NCBI GenBank assembly: GCA_026770575.1
Contig: MU657199.1
Coordinates: 78,786 to 142,785, forward strand
Origin: Pelagophyceae sp. CCMP2097
Taxonomy: Eukaryota > Sar > Pelagophyceae
Direction: 5' to 3'
Length of the DNA: 64,000 nucleotides
Position 1 is the first letter of the stretch; each line of letters opens with the position of its first letter. Made by a program: the position numbers and the translations under genes. The notes under the pieces were generated by a model that saw nothing but the letters and a program-made list of their open reading frames with translations, searched no databases and was not told the origin of the DNA. Positions 19,133-30,284 of the stretch are shown one piece after another.

Positions 19133-20610
19133 TCAGCTCTCTTTGATCGCAGTGCCGGCGCCACGGAGCCTGCGGAACCTTCGAAGCTCTTCCAACCACC
19201 CGTACAGCAGCGGCACGACCAGCGGCGCCGCCAAAGGCGCGTACAGCGCCACCAAATGCTCCGCCGGAAAGTACGGCCCCGGCAGGCCCATCAAAGGGTC
19301 GTCCAACGCCGCCTCGGCGATTGCGCGCGCGCGCCGCGTCAACTCTGAAACGTCTCGCGCCGATGCCGAAACCGCAGCAAGCTCGAGCAAAGCGAGGCTC
19401 TCGTCCGCGGCGCCGTTGTCGCGCATGAACCTGCTAACGTCGCGGAGCCGCAGCAGCGCCTCGACGGCCGCGAAACTGCCGGCCTCTGCGGCGGCGCCGG
19501 CGAGCGTAAGTAATTCGACGGCCGTCGGGTCCTTGGCCGAGCCGTCGAGGCCGAGGAACGCGCGCAGCAGGCCGACGCACGAGTCGACGGCGGCCACAGC
19601 AGTCTCGCCGTCGCGCAGGATGACGACACCGCCCGGGTCCGCGGCGTTGGACGTCACAGGGGCGTCCGTCGCGAAGACGCGTGAATCTGAGGACGCGCTG
19701 CCCGGCTCTTGGAACGAGGTGCCTCGCAAGAGGATGAAGCGGAGGCGGACTGTGCCTCGGGCGTCCGCGGGCGCCGCGTCGTGCTCGCGGCGCGCGGCCC
19801 GCGTCAGCTCATCCAGAGTCTGCGCCGTCTCAAACGGCCGCACCGGCGCGCGGAGGCCGCGCGACGCCTCGAGCGTGTACGCGACGCCCGTGGCCTCCTC
19901 GAGCAAACGCGCGACGGGCTGCACGCGTTTTTCGACGGCGATCGAGACTTCGTCGCCGAAACACGCCGCCGCGGTGCCGTGCGTCGCGTTCGAAGAATAT
20001 AAAGCGACGAACTCCAGTATATAGGCCGCGGCGATGGGCCGCGGGGCGTAGTGTGCTGCTTCGCTCGCGACGGGCTGCGCCAAGTGGCCGGACCGGACCA
20101 ACTCGCCGCGCCGCGTCAGCGCAGCGCCGAGGTGCGCCCGCAGCCGACGATCGGCCGCGGACGCATCAGCCGCAGAGGCATCTGCGTCGCCGGCACTAGC
20201 TGAAGAGATGCCGTCGTTCGAAGAGGCGCCGTCAATGTCGACGGCGACGACCGCCTCGGGCCCGCGCGGGCACGCGTCGTCGATGGCGACGCAGCCCTCC
20301 GCGGCGCAGCGCTCGACGAAGTCGAGGTGGCGCACCAGCGCGGCGCCGCGCGCAGCCGCGCAGCCGCGGAGTTCGACGGTGCGCGTCTGCGCGTAGCGCA
20401 GACGCAGCAGCCTCCGCGCCGCCTTGAAGCGCCGCCTAATGATGTTTTTACGCCGCGAGGCATGGTGCTTCCACGCCGCTGGCACGCGGGGACGCGCCTC
20501 GGGAAGGTGGGCCGTGGGGTGTGTTGGTGGCGCCAAGCGAGGGGGAAAAAGAGGAGGAGAATGAAAACAAAGTACGACTGCAGCACCAGCCGCGCCGCCG
20601 CGGGCGCCAT
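19133..20610 (-). CDS. PIGS: GPI transamidase subunit PIG-S
   Basis: Non-catalytic subunit of the ER complex that attaches GPI anchors to proteins. Exons 20610-20486 and 20435-19133 (intron 20436-20485) join in frame to 475 residues. The N-terminal membrane segment (LVLQSYFVFILLLFFPLAW) is followed by a lumenal region, and the C-terminus carries the family mark YFPAEHLVALYAPLAAPLVV, the second membrane segment, then a short basic cytosolic tail. This two-membrane topology and the YFP.EH..A.YAPL block are specific to PIG-S. The lumenal part between about residues 90 and 160 is Asp/Ser/Ala-rich and less conserved. The exact donor of the only intron is the least certain point. Confidence 0.8.
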
Positions 20611-20912
20611 GCCGACAAGCGCAAGCGCGGAGCAAGGCTATACGACGACGGTCAAGCGGCGCGCGCGCGCAATTGACCGTGACCCGCGGGTTTTCTAAGT
20701 TCGGCGAGAACGTCGGATACTTCCTAGACTCCGAAGGAACAGGGCCTGCTTGCTCGGGGCTGACCTGAAGCGCCCCGCCGTGGGGCGTGGGGTTGCCACG
20801 GGGGCAGGTCCGGGCACAATCGGGCGAGTCCCAGGAGTGTCGGGATGCCTCGTAAGTATACTTATGTTCACTATGTGCACTTGTATTTGTTCATTCTGCG
20901 ACTTGTGTTTGT

Positions 20913-22860
20913 TCATTCCGCGGCGACGATGGCGTCGATTGGTCGTAGTTTGTCGTTGAGCTCGTTCCATTCGTCCCCTGCGACAGACCCGGGCACCTAA
21001 GAGCCGCTTCGAGACGGGCACGGCGGGCACGGTGCGGCAAAGGCGCTCTCGCATCGACTTGCGCGTCGACGAATCCTTCCAAAACGACGACGAAAGACGC
21101 ACGATGCCGGCGCCCGAGAAGGCGAAGACTGCCTTTTGCGATGGCGAGATGAGCGCGGACCGGATCGCCACGCAGAACTGCGCCTCGTCGGCGCCCAACG
21201 ACCCAAACGGGCCCGCGTACCTGCGCGTTTCAATGCGGCGACGCGGTGCGGTGAGCGACCAAAAGCACTTCTGAGAGGACACAATCGACTCACCAGCCTC
21301 GGTCGAAGGGCTCCGCTTTTCCGATCTCGCGCTTCGACGCCTCTACGGGCAGCCCCGCCGTGGCGGGCGTCGGGTGCAGCGCCTCGAGGAGGTGCCTCGG
21401 CGCGCTGTTGCGCGCGTCGAAAAACGTCGAAAGCGGCGCAAACCACGGCCGTCTTCGCCTCGCTCGAGCGCGCTGCAACCTCTTCAGCGGCGCCGGCGCG
21501 AGCTGCGCCGTTAAAACGCAGCGCAGGTGCTGGACGTTGCTCAGCGCGAGGACTTCGACGCTCGCGGCTCGAGCGCCCGTCTTGGCGATGACGCCGCGCT
21601 TCGCCAGGCCGTCGAACTTTTCGGTAACGAAATCGACGACGATGGCGTTCTCCAAGCCGTCCTTGGCGCTGGCGGTGAGCTCCGCCGCGAGCTCCAGGTC
21701 GCGCGACGCGTCGCCCAGCGCGCGCGACCGCGACCCCGCGACGGCGTCGACACGGACGGCGCCCGAAGCGCTCACGCCGAAGAGCAGCTCCGGCGAGCCT
21801 AAGGCATGAAGAATGGACTTGTAAACAGTCGGGAGAGGGCCGCCGCCACTTGCAAGGACCACTTACAGCCGAGGAATGCTGGCCCTCCGTCCGGCTGCTC
21901 GAGCGCGAAGCGGAAGCCGCGCTGCCTTGCAGCGCCGTCGACTTCCAGCGCTTGGACGACGTCGAACGCGTCGGGCACGTCTTGCGGTTGGTCGAAATTG
22001 TACGTGCGCCGTCTCGCCAATACGAGCTTGGTCACTTTTCGACTTTTGATGAGCAGAAGCGCCGCATCGACGGCTTTCGTCCAGTCCGGCTGCGACGGCT
22101 CGTCGACCGCCGGCGAGGACGCGCGGTGCGAAGTCCGAGGCTCGTCGTTGGGCGATTCTAAGGCAGCAATCGAGGCAAGATAGATAAGTTTGTCAATCGT
22201 CTCCAGCGCCGCCTTGAACGCGGCGTCGCCTTCAGAGACGTGGCAGGCGAAGCCCAAAGACTCGTCGCCGCCGCGGCGCACATACTCTAAAGTCACGAGC
22301 GGGAGGATGAACGCGTGTCCACCGAATTCCGACCATTCGCTTGCGACAGTCGCCCGGTCGTCGAAACGCGACCCACCGAGGTACGCCGCGCCCTGCGGTA
22401 GCAACGCCGCGCCGGCGTAGATGCCGCGCGGCGCGGCGCCGCTTCCGCGGACGACGTCGGCCGCGCCCACGCCCGCCGTCGCGCGCGAATCCCCAGAGTC
22501 CGCGCCGTCGGGCGTCGCCCAGTAGACGCGCCAGCCGCCGAGGCCCGCGCAGTCGCGGAGCCACTCGAGCGGCCGGCGGCCGGCGTCCGTCGTGAAAGGC
22601 CAGGCCTCGGTGAGCCTTGCGGTGCCGCTCTGCCGCTGCGCCCGCGCTGAAACGACCTGCACCTGGAGGCGCCGCAGCGCGGCCGCGGCGCCGTCGGCCT
22701 CGGCGAGTCGCACCGGCGCCTCTGGCTCCACAGTCTGCACGGAGAGCCGCCAATTCGCCCTCAGTCGAAGCGGCGCACGCCTCTTGACCGGCCCATTGAC
22801 AGGGCTGCAGAGCCCGCCGGCGCCGCCGAGCCAGGCCAGGGCCAGCAGCAGCCCACGCAT
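20913..22860 (-). CDS. menF: Isochorismate synthase, probably plastid
   Basis: Converts chorismate to isochorismate, first step to phylloquinone/menaquinone (or salicylate). Four exons 22860-21867, 21798-21294, 21220-21103, 20996-20913, total 566 residues, in frame throughout; each junction restores a family motif: FLGC|SPELLFG, PFDRG|WYAGPFG, SGAGI|VPGS. Other marks are KVTKLVLARR (active-site lysine region), NVQHL and LHPTPATAG, and the C-terminus DEWNELNDKLRPIDAI. The N-terminus is a signal peptide (MRGLLLALAWLGGAGG) followed by a basic stretch, the bipartite pattern of complex plastids. Anthranilate synthase is an alternative for this superfamily, but the PFDRGWYAG and C-terminal sequence favour isochorismate synthase. 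It is head-to-head with CWC21, 184 bases apart. Confidence 0.85.
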
Positions 22861-23044
22861 CGCTGCGGCCGCACTCGCTGCGGCGCCGCGGCAATGGACC
22901 CTTCCTTTTAAGCGACAGGTCTTGAATTCAAAGTCCGTTGAAACTTTGTCTGTTTACGCAGAGTTCGTTTGAAAGGTGTACGTGCAGTGCCAACACCTCG
23001 GCGAGCGTCGACCGGCGGCTTATCAGCGTCGAGACGGCGGCGGC
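22861..23044. promoter_or_regulatory. Shared promoter region, isochorismate synthase and CWC21
   Basis: 184 bases between two divergent start codons. No TATA box is evident; the middle (22915-22975) is AT-richer than its surroundings. Function as a bidirectional promoter is inferred from layout only. Confidence 0.4.
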
Positions 23045-24615
23045 ATGTACAATGGCATCGGCCTCACGACCGTGCGCGGGTCGGGGACGAACGGCTACGT
23101 GCAGTCGAATAAGGCCTATGTCAAGCCGATCAACGTCCGAACCGCCACGGAATTAAACCGCAACGGCATGTCAAAGGAGGAGGACTGGAAGGCGCACACC
23201 GCGGGCCGAGGCAACGCCGAGATCATGGACCACGCGCGCAAGCGCGCGGTGGAGGTCCAGGTCGCCCAGCTCCGCGACGACCTCGAGGACCAACGCGTAG
23301 ACGACGTGCGTCTCGACGCGAGGACGGAGAATAACGCGCGCCGCCCCGACGACGAACGGTCGTAGGTGGCCATCGAGGAGCGGTGCGATTCGCTGCGGCA
23401 GGAGCTGCTGAAGCGCGACGAGCCGCGGCTAAACCCCAAGTACGTTGAGCAGATGGGGGGGACGGCCAACAGACTTTTGGCCCCGTGGACAAACGCCTCG
23501 AAACCTCTTTCAATCGTCTAGGGGCAAGCTTGACACGCACTCTGCGGCGGCGGCCAAGGCCATGGCCGACAAGCGGTGCGTTTTTACAAATCGCGTCATT
23601 CGAAGCGTTTCCTCGGGGCCTCACGCCGCTTTGTAGGCTGCGAGATGCGTTTGGAATCGACCAGAACAAATTCGTCGAGGGCGCCGCCTTCGACCGCGAG
23701 CTGCAGGGCCAGCAGAAGGTGGAGCGCCAAGCTGCGCGGGAAGCGAGGGACGAGCAAGATCAAAGGGACGCAATTAAGCGCGCCGAAGAGAAAAGGCGCC
23801 GCGAGCTCGAGAAGCGCGAAGAGGAGGTGGAGAAGCGCGAAAAGGCTTTAAAGGAAAAGGCGGACAAGGAGGCTGAAAAGGTCCGGGCGGATGCGGCGCG
23901 CGCCGAGCGCGAGGCGGCCAAGGCCGAGTCTGCGAAGAAGACACGCGCGCGGTCGCCTTCGCACTCGTCCGATGACGACGACCTGCCCGAGGTCTTGATC
24001 AAGCGCCGCCGCAAGGACTCTGTCGACGAGCCGCGCAAACGCAAGGATTCCGTCGCCGACGAGCCCGCGTCGTCAAAAAAGGCCCCGCCGCCGCCGGAAA
24101 AGAAAAACGACAAGGAGGACGACCGCCGCCGCGACGCCGACGACGAGCCAAAGAAGCGCGCCTCGACGGAGAAGCCCAAGGACCGCTGGGCGCGCGGCGA
24201 CGACGACGACGACGCGAAGAAACGTCCTTCGACCGACAAGGCCGACAAGCCGCGGGGCCGCGACGACGACAAGCCGCGCGGTCGCGACGACGACGAGCCG
24301 AAGAAGCGCGGCTCGACGGACAAGCCGCGCGGCCGCGACGGCGCCGGCCGCGACAACAGCCGCGACCGCAGCCACGACAAGAGCCGGGACCGCAGCCCCC
24401 GCAACCGCAGCCGCGACCGTAGCCGCGACCGCAGCCGCGACCGCAGCCGCGGCCGCGACGAGAAGCGGCGCGCGTCGCCCGACAAGAAGAAGGCGGCCGA
24501 GAAAAAGAAGGCTCCCGCCCGCAAGAAGCGCCGCACGGACTCCTCGTCCTCATCTTCGTCCTCATCGTCGTCGTCCTCGGGCTCGTCGTCCTCCTCCGAC
24601 TCGGACTCCGACTAA
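23045..24615 (+). CDS. CWC21: CWC21/SRm300-like splicing factor with RS tail
   Basis: Spliceosomal protein of the CWC21 (SRRM2 N-terminus) family, which binds Prp8 and Snu114 in the active spliceosome. Exons 23045-23305, 23366-23439, 23522-23575 and 23637-24615, 455 residues, in frame. The first residues MYNGIGLTTVRGSGTNGYVQ are the invariant family start. The cwf21 helix (HARKRAVEVQ ... LRQELLKR) is followed by THSAAAAKAMADKRLRDAFG, equivalent to the conserved segment after it in SRRM2. The rest is a charged coiled region, then Arg-Asp/Arg-Ser repeats (SRDRSRD) and a Ser/Asp tail. The length is close to fungal/algal rather than vertebrate members. Placement is strong because three separate junctions rebuild family blocks. 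Confidence 0.92.
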
Positions 24616-24852
24616 CTCGACGGCGCGCCGCGCACCGGGCCAGGCCGCCTGTATACTAACTCGAGGCACTCGCACTCGAGCCTCGGATGCATGCTCTGGA
24701 GCCCTCGCCCCGAGGTCGATGGCGTGTCTTTTCGCTTCTCGAGTCGAGCCAGCAGGCTTCGAGAATCAGGCAACCTACTACGACAGAGCCCATGCCTCAT
24801 GGCGCCTGTCGACGCGCCGATCGCCGACCTGTATCCGTCCAAATTCGCAAAG

Positions 24853-24868
24853 ACTAGGAATTCCTAGT
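24853..24868. repeat. 16-bp palindrome ACTAGGAATTCCTAGT
   Basis: Perfect palindrome upstream of the WD40 gene. Its core TAGGAATTCCTA also borders both ends of the foldback element at 6174-6185 and 6876-6887, so it may mark an old element scar. Confidence 0.5.
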
Positions 24869-24946
24869 GTCCTCGTCTCTAAAACGGATCGGTCCCCAGC
24901 TCAACCCGGCTGCCGCGCGCGCGTGGTTCGACGTCCCTGGGTGGCG

Positions 24947-25208
24947 ATGGATGCCGTCGGCGAGGCCGCGCGAGCCGTCAAGCGACCCGCCCTTCCCGCC
25001 GCCGCGCCTGCACTCGAGGTGCTCGAACTGAGCGACCTGCTCGCGCTCATCCTGCGGCTGGCGGCGGCGCCGGAAGCGCTTTGCGTGTCAAAACGCGTCG
25101 CTGAAAATGCGCGCGCCGTGGCGCCGGCCGTGCGCAGACTCATCTGGAAGGACCGGATTTTGAAGGGCACCGCAATCCTCAAGGGGCACACCGAAGGCAT
25201 CGTGAGCT

Positions 25209-25240
<32 letters not shown>

Positions 25241-26044
25241 ACGGCGAGCTACGACAAGACGGCACGGCTCTGGAACGCCGAGACGGGCGCGCCGCAGATG
25301 ACGCTCGAAGGGCACACGGGCCCCATCATCAGCTGCGCGTTCTCGCCCGCCGGCACGCGCGTCGTGACGGCGAGTCTCGACGAGACGGCGAAGCTCTGGG
25401 ACGCCGAGACGGGCGCGCTGCAGACGACGCTCGAGGAGCACATTGGTGAAGTGTGCTGCTGCGCCTTCTCTCCCGACGGCAAGTTCGTCGTGACAGGGAG
25501 CGCCGACAAGACGGCGCGGCTCTGGGACGTCGAGACGGGTGCGCTGCTGCTGACACTCGAGGGGCACACCTCCTGGGTCACGTGCTGTGCGTTCTCGCCC
25601 GACGGCGAGCGCGTCGTGACGGCAAGCGGCGACAAGAAGGCGCGGCTCTGGGACGCCGAGACGGGCGCGCTGCAGACGACGCTCGAGGGGCACATCGGCG
25701 CCGTCATGAGCTGCGCGTTTTCGCCCAACGGCAAGCGCGTCGTGACGGCGAGCAACGACCGGACGGCGCGGCTCTGGGGTGCCGCAACGGGCGCGCTGCA
25801 GACGACGCTCAAGGGGCACACCAACGAGGTCGTGTGCTGCGCGTTCTCGCCCGACGGCAAGCGCGTTGTCACGGCGAGCGCTGACAAGACGGCGCGGCTC
25901 TGGGACGTCGAGACGGGCGCGCCGCAGAAGACGCTCGAGGGGCACGCCGACTACGTCATGGGCTGCGCGTTTTCGCCCGACGGCAAGCGCGTCGTCTCGG
26001 CGAGCTGGGACGGCACGGCGCGGCTCTGGGGCTTCGCACTATAA
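24947..26044 (+). CDS. F-box-like protein with seven near-identical WD40 repeats
   Basis: Intronless, 365 residues from the ATG at 24947; an in-frame ATG at 24719 exists but the added 76 residues look non-coding. The N-terminus has an F-box-like helix set (LSDLLALILRLAAAPEALC ... RRLIWKDRI). Seven WD40 units of exactly 42 residues follow from about base 25170, each built on LEGHTxxVxxCAFSPDGKRV, TASxDKTARLWDAETGALQT, enough for one seven-bladed propeller. The DNA repeats have a 126-base period and high identity, so the array was amplified or homogenised recently. If the F-box is real, the protein may recruit substrates to an SCF ubiquitin ligase. Confidence 0.8.
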
Positions 26045-26349
26045 CTTTTCCTCGGATTCGGGACTCCGGTAACTCCGGTGCTTCGATTAGCCATTGGGCA
26101 CACTTTGAGACGATCCGGGGCGGGGCCTCGGCGGCGGCATTGTCCCGAGAGGAGGCGCCGCTTCGAACCTCGGCTGCGGGGCGCCGGACGCCGCCGCTTG
26201 ACGGCGCAAAGGGCGCCGCCGCCGCGCCCGGCGCGCACAGCCCAGGGCGCTGTGGAGCATTTCGGATCGCGGAAAACGGCGATCGCTACGGGGAACGTCA
26301 CGGTCACGCCGGTGCAGGTCTGGGTCAGGGCCGCCGTCGAGGTCTCGCC

Positions 26350-27858
26350 ATGTCTGTCGACATTGAGAACCATGAGTCTGTGGAACGGAACTGGGCGGCC
26401 GAAGCGGCATCGCACGCGGACCTGTACCTTGGCAATCTGCAGCATACGACTGCTTTGTCGTTCTCCGCTGACGACGACCACATGTTCCAAAACCTCCTGC
26501 GCGTCTTCGGCGGCGAGGCTGCGCTGCGGCGCGGCGTCTCGGAGCTGCGTGGCAAAGACGACGCGTGGCGCGTCGTGAGCGCCCGCGCGCGCACAAGGCA
26601 AACGAACGCCGATGCGGGCCTCGATGCACGGCGTCGACGCCCGACCCGTAGGTCGACGACCGCGAGCGCTGGGGCCCTTTGTTGCGGCGGGCGGCCCACG
26701 CTGTAGACGACCCCAAGTTCCTCACAATGGTCCGCCAACACGCAAACGAGCAAACGTACGGCGCCGCCACGACGCTCCTCGTGCCACGGCTGCAGTGGGC
26801 GTTCGTCGAAGTGGCGCGGTGCCGCTTGGGGCTCAACGACCACTTCCTGAGCGCGACGCGGCCCGCGCTCGACTTGATGGCGACGAAGCGGTTCCATGTC
26901 GTCGCGGCGCACGTCGTCGCGGCGCCGGTGCGGTGGGCCGTCTCGGCGCCAAAGGCGCTAGCGGAGGACGGTCGGGATGACGGCGAGGCTCTTATGGAAG
27001 GCGAGAGGTCCGCTATGAAGCGAGTACGCGCAGGCGCGCAGCTCGCCGAGTGCCGTTTACCTAGCGCATTCCCGCCGCCGCGCGCAAAACTCGCTTCAAG
27101 GCTGCGCGAGGACGCAGACGTGGTTTGCATCGACGGCGCTTTGGAGCACTCTGTCGCGGAAGGCTGCGGCCGAGAAGCGGAATTCTTGTTTTCAAGACTC
27201 GGTGCTGACTTGACGCAACAATCAAACGTCCGAGGCGACTCCGTCCTCTTCCTCGGCGACGAGGGTCTGGCGAGGGACCCCGGGCAGGTTTTGCAAAGCA
27301 AGATTAAAGTGCCGCCTTGCCTGCAACGAACGCGGCAGTTGTTAATGTCACTCGCCGGCGGTCTGGGCGACGACCGACTCCGAGTACCGCCGTTGGCCAT
27401 GCTCGCGCTGTACGACGGCGTCGACCGACGCGCCCCGGCCTACGTCGTGCGTTCCCCGATTGGGGTCGAGAGCTCGTGCCGCTTGCGAGCGTGGCTGCTC
27501 CCGAGTGTGGCTTCGCATCCACGCCTTTCAGGCGCACCGCGACAACGTCTCTGCCCCCGGCTCGGTCGGCGAGAATTACAGGGAGAGGACTTGCATCCTC
27601 TACTTGTCCGAGCTCTCCGACGAGTGCGGTGCCGCTTCCGGCGGCTTTGGCGGCGAGCTTCGCGTTTACGCCGGCGCGAAACCCGATGACGAAGAGGGCA
27701 ACACGTCGCCGAACGCCTACGACATTGAAGCGAAAGTTGGTCGCCTCGTCGTCTTCCGCAGCCGATCTGTCCTGCACGCCGTCCAGCCCGTGTTCGGGTG
27801 GCGCAGGTACGCGTTGTCGCTCTGGATCCTGCGCGAGCCGGGAGACGAGCCGTTGTAA
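26350..27858 (+). CDS. 2-oxoglutarate/Fe(II) dioxygenase, prolyl-4-hydroxylase type
   Basis: Exons 26350-26574, 26652-27419, 27532-27858 (introns 77 and 112 nt), 439 residues, in frame. The catalytic domain is at the C-terminus. The second junction creates the core LALYDG|AHRDN with the iron-binding H-x-D, followed by RERTCILYLSE, GGELRVY, then GRLVVFRSRSVLHAVQPV (second iron histidine) and RRYALSLWIL with the arginine that binds 2-oxoglutarate. The N-terminal 250 residues are helical with no recognised domain. The order is as in P4H/PHD-type oxygenases, but no signal peptide is seen, so a cytosolic or nuclear protein hydroxylase (EGLN-like) is as likely as a collagen-type enzyme. Confidence 0.8.
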
Positions 27859-27982
27859 CAGATAATCCCGGAGAGGACCCATCCTCCTTGGGACATCTCG
27901 ACGAAAAGGAGGGACCACTCAACGTCCGCCGTCGGCCCCTGGCACATGCTTGTGCGAAACAGCGGGCGTGGGAGAAAACTGT

Positions 27983-28502
27983 TTACTTCTTCTTCTTATC
28001 CGGCACGGCCCCGCCGAAGAGGAGCGCGGTGCAGTGTTCGCAGCCTTTCTTCGAGTTGATGTTGTACATGTTTTTGCAGTCCTTGCATTTCTTCATCGCG
28101 GCGGAGCCTCCCGACGCAGAGGGGCCGCCTTCCTTGGCTTCCAAGGCTTTCTTTTCCGCCTTCGCCTTCACTGCCTCCGCAGACTTCAAGGCATCCTCGT
28201 CGTTCTTCGAAGTGTCCTTGGCGCCCTTGGCCCATTCCAAGTCCTTGCGAGCCACCTTCTTCGCATGCGCCGCGAGCTCTTTCCTAAACGGGGCGACGGT
28301 CCAGGGGCGCAAGGCGACGGTTTAGATGCGTGGAGCTGCGGTCCGGGCGGTTCCGCGTCGCCCCCCGGCGTTTGTAGGGCCTCTACCCACGCTCACGACT
28401 CTGTTGCCACCCTGAGACGAGTTTGCCGATCCACGGCGCAGTACCGGGCTCCTTCATAGCCGCCTTGGACGCCTCCTTGGCCGCGATCTGGCCCGCGCTC
28501 AT
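27983..28502 (-). CDS. Small lysine-rich protein with a CxxC...CxxC motif
   Basis: I do not recognise the family. Proposed exons 28502-28411 and 28283-27983 (intron 28284-28410) give 130 residues starting MSAGQIAAKEASKAAMKEPG. The second exon is firmly open: a Lys/Ala/Glu-rich helix followed by KKCKDCKNMYNINSKKGCEHC, which could bind one zinc ion, and a tail PDKKKK. The weak point is the donor GTGGCA; a better-looking GTGAGC lies 15 bases further on but would put the exons out of frame. The 3' end faces the 3' end of the oxygenase gene. Confidence 0.5.
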
Positions 28503-28746
28503 CCTGACCGCGTGCCCGGGCTCCAAGAAGGCGGACGCGCGAGACGGCGGAAAAAGATAATGCTCGCCAAACTCATTTGGCGATATTTACTTTAATCCGA
28601 GTCGATCAAACAGACAGTCGGCGCGGAGGGCAGGCGAAGCGCAGGGAGCAGAGAAACGGGAGAGCGCGAAGATAAGCATTAGGCGATACCTAAAAGAACA
28701 TCGTGACGCGTCGAGCGGTGCGCCATAGACCCTCGCGGCGTGCGCG
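28503..28746. other. AT-richer spacer between divergent genes
   Basis: Separates two divergent starts; includes TTGGCGATATTTACTTTAAT near 28580. No gene is supported. Confidence 0.4.
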
Positions 28747-29456
28747 ATGCGCGTCACACTGCTCGCACTGCGGTGCGCGCTGGCCGTGGGCCTGATCGGC
28801 GGCGCCGACGCGGCGCGCCCCCGGCCGTGGGCACAAGCGGTCGAAGCTTGAGGCCCGAAACACGTGAGCTGCAAGCAAACCCTTTCGTCGTTTGAGCCGT
28901 CCCTGAAGACTGGGCTAGCGTCTTGTCGAGGTGGCCGATGCAGGTCCGCAAGTGCCTCTTCTCGTTCCTCGGTCGCGGCCTTCTACACGCCGACTGCGGC
29001 CGCCTCGTCTCCGGTCGCCGAGACGCGCGCATCGCCTGCGCCGAGCCGCACGCGCGGCTTTGCGACGCATATACTTTTGCGGCGAAGAACACGTTTGCGT
29101 GCTTGCGCGATCACGCGCGTCAAGGCACGCTCCACCAAGACTCGCCGTGCTCCGGCGCGGTCGAAACGCTCGCAAGGCTGCGCGGCACGCAGGGCGCGGC
29201 CGCGGACAAGCGCGCGGCCGGCGGCTCTTCCGCTTCGCCCTTTGCGCACCGGGCGTGGGGCCACCCGGGCTCGCTCATCGGCCGAGACGTCCCCGACGGC
29301 ACGCACATCGAGGCGATGCCAGTCCGGAGGAGACGTTCTCCCGACGCCGCTCCGCAGAGTGCGCAGCGACCACATCGATCACAATCCGAAAACGGCGTCG
29401 CGCCGCGGCGCAAGCGCCCCTCGCTCCTTGACTCGCGCCTCGAAGACGCCCGATAG
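28747..29456 (+). CDS. Secreted cysteine-rich protein, family unknown
   Basis: The start MRVTLLALRCALAVGLIGGA is a clear signal peptide with a likely cleavage near GADA. A phase-2 intron 28827-28918 (GTGGGC...CTAG) joins exon 28919-29456, 205 residues in total. The second exon has strongly GC-rich third codon positions in this frame and six spaced cysteines between roughly bases 28945 and 29155 (KCLF, DCGR, ACAE, LCDA, ACLR, PCSG), suggesting disulphides. The end becomes Arg/Ser/Pro-rich, so a further intron before the stop is possible. No family was recognised. Confidence 0.5.
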
Positions 29457-29707
29457 TCCGAATACAGGCACGCTTGAGACTCTAATCGACTGCACATACG
29501 AGGAACTGTACATACGACCTTTTCCCACCATGCTTGGGGCGACGAAGACGCGGACCCGCCTTGACGCATCGCTCGCGGACGACGCCCGGTGCGAGTTCCA
29601 CGCGCGGTGCGCAGGTCACGCGCAGTGCGTGGTCCACCCTCAGTGGAGCCCGACGGCGCGGGGTCCACGCTCGACGGCCGCGCCGACGTGTGTCGCACAC
29701 GAGCAGT
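29457..29707. other. Intergenic spacer
   Basis: Between two convergent genes. It contains short direct repeats of ACATACGA near 29494-29518. No gene is supported. Confidence 0.4.
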
Positions 29708-30000
29708 TTATGAGATGGCCGCCTCAGAGGCCGCCGCCGCCTCTGGCCGCTCGGCCGCCTCGGCCGCGGCGGCGTCGGCGCGCCGTCGTTGCCTTACGAG
29801 CTTTTCGACTTCCAACTCGATGGACTCGACGTCTCGCGCCTGCGCTAGCGCGGCAGCCGCCGCCCTGAAAGGCCAGAAGTGAGGCGGCATGCTGCGGCGG
29901 AGACGCCTCTTAAACGCCTCTCAAAGCGATGACGCCTCTCAAAGTGTCGACGCCGCACGCACTCGCGCAGGGCCGCCTCGACGGCTTCGAGGCGCTCCAT
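29708..30000 (-). CDS. 57-residue coiled-coil protein
   Basis: Two exons, 30000-29959 and 29839-29708, with intron 29840-29958 (donor GTGCGG, acceptor GCGCAG). The spliced product begins MERLEAVEAALREC and continues ARDVESIELEVEKLVRQRRR with leucines and valines at heptad spacing, ending in an Ala/Glu tail. Without splicing, neither exon makes sense; with it, one continuous amphipathic helix appears. Small helical proteins of this size occur as subunits of larger complexes (for example BLOC or tubulin-related), but none can be named. Confidence 0.5.
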
Positions 30001-30284
30001 GCCGACGCCGACGGCCGCCGCGCCGCGCACTCGACGCGATCGACGCGTCCACCCGGTTCGAATATTTTTCGACTCGAGCTCCGGAAAAGTTCTAAACTTG
30101 CCCGAATCAAATCCCTTGTTCAAGGTCAGGGGTACCCAAAAAATTGTGTCCATTCCAATGGATTGGGCACCCGACGACTTCCCCGTCCACCCTTCTGCAC
30201 TGATCGTGTTTTGTCGATAAGCATATTCCTGACGTTCCCACAGCAGGAACGTTCGAGTCGCGCGGCCTCGGCGCGTAGGCCGAT

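Noticed and set aside
22861..23044. In-frame start of CWC21 at 22976
   Set aside because: The invariant family start is MYNGIGL at 23045; the extra residues are not conserved.
24719..24946. Longer N-terminus of the WD40 protein
   Set aside because: In-frame but without conserved composition; the F-box-like helix begins just after the ATG at 24947.
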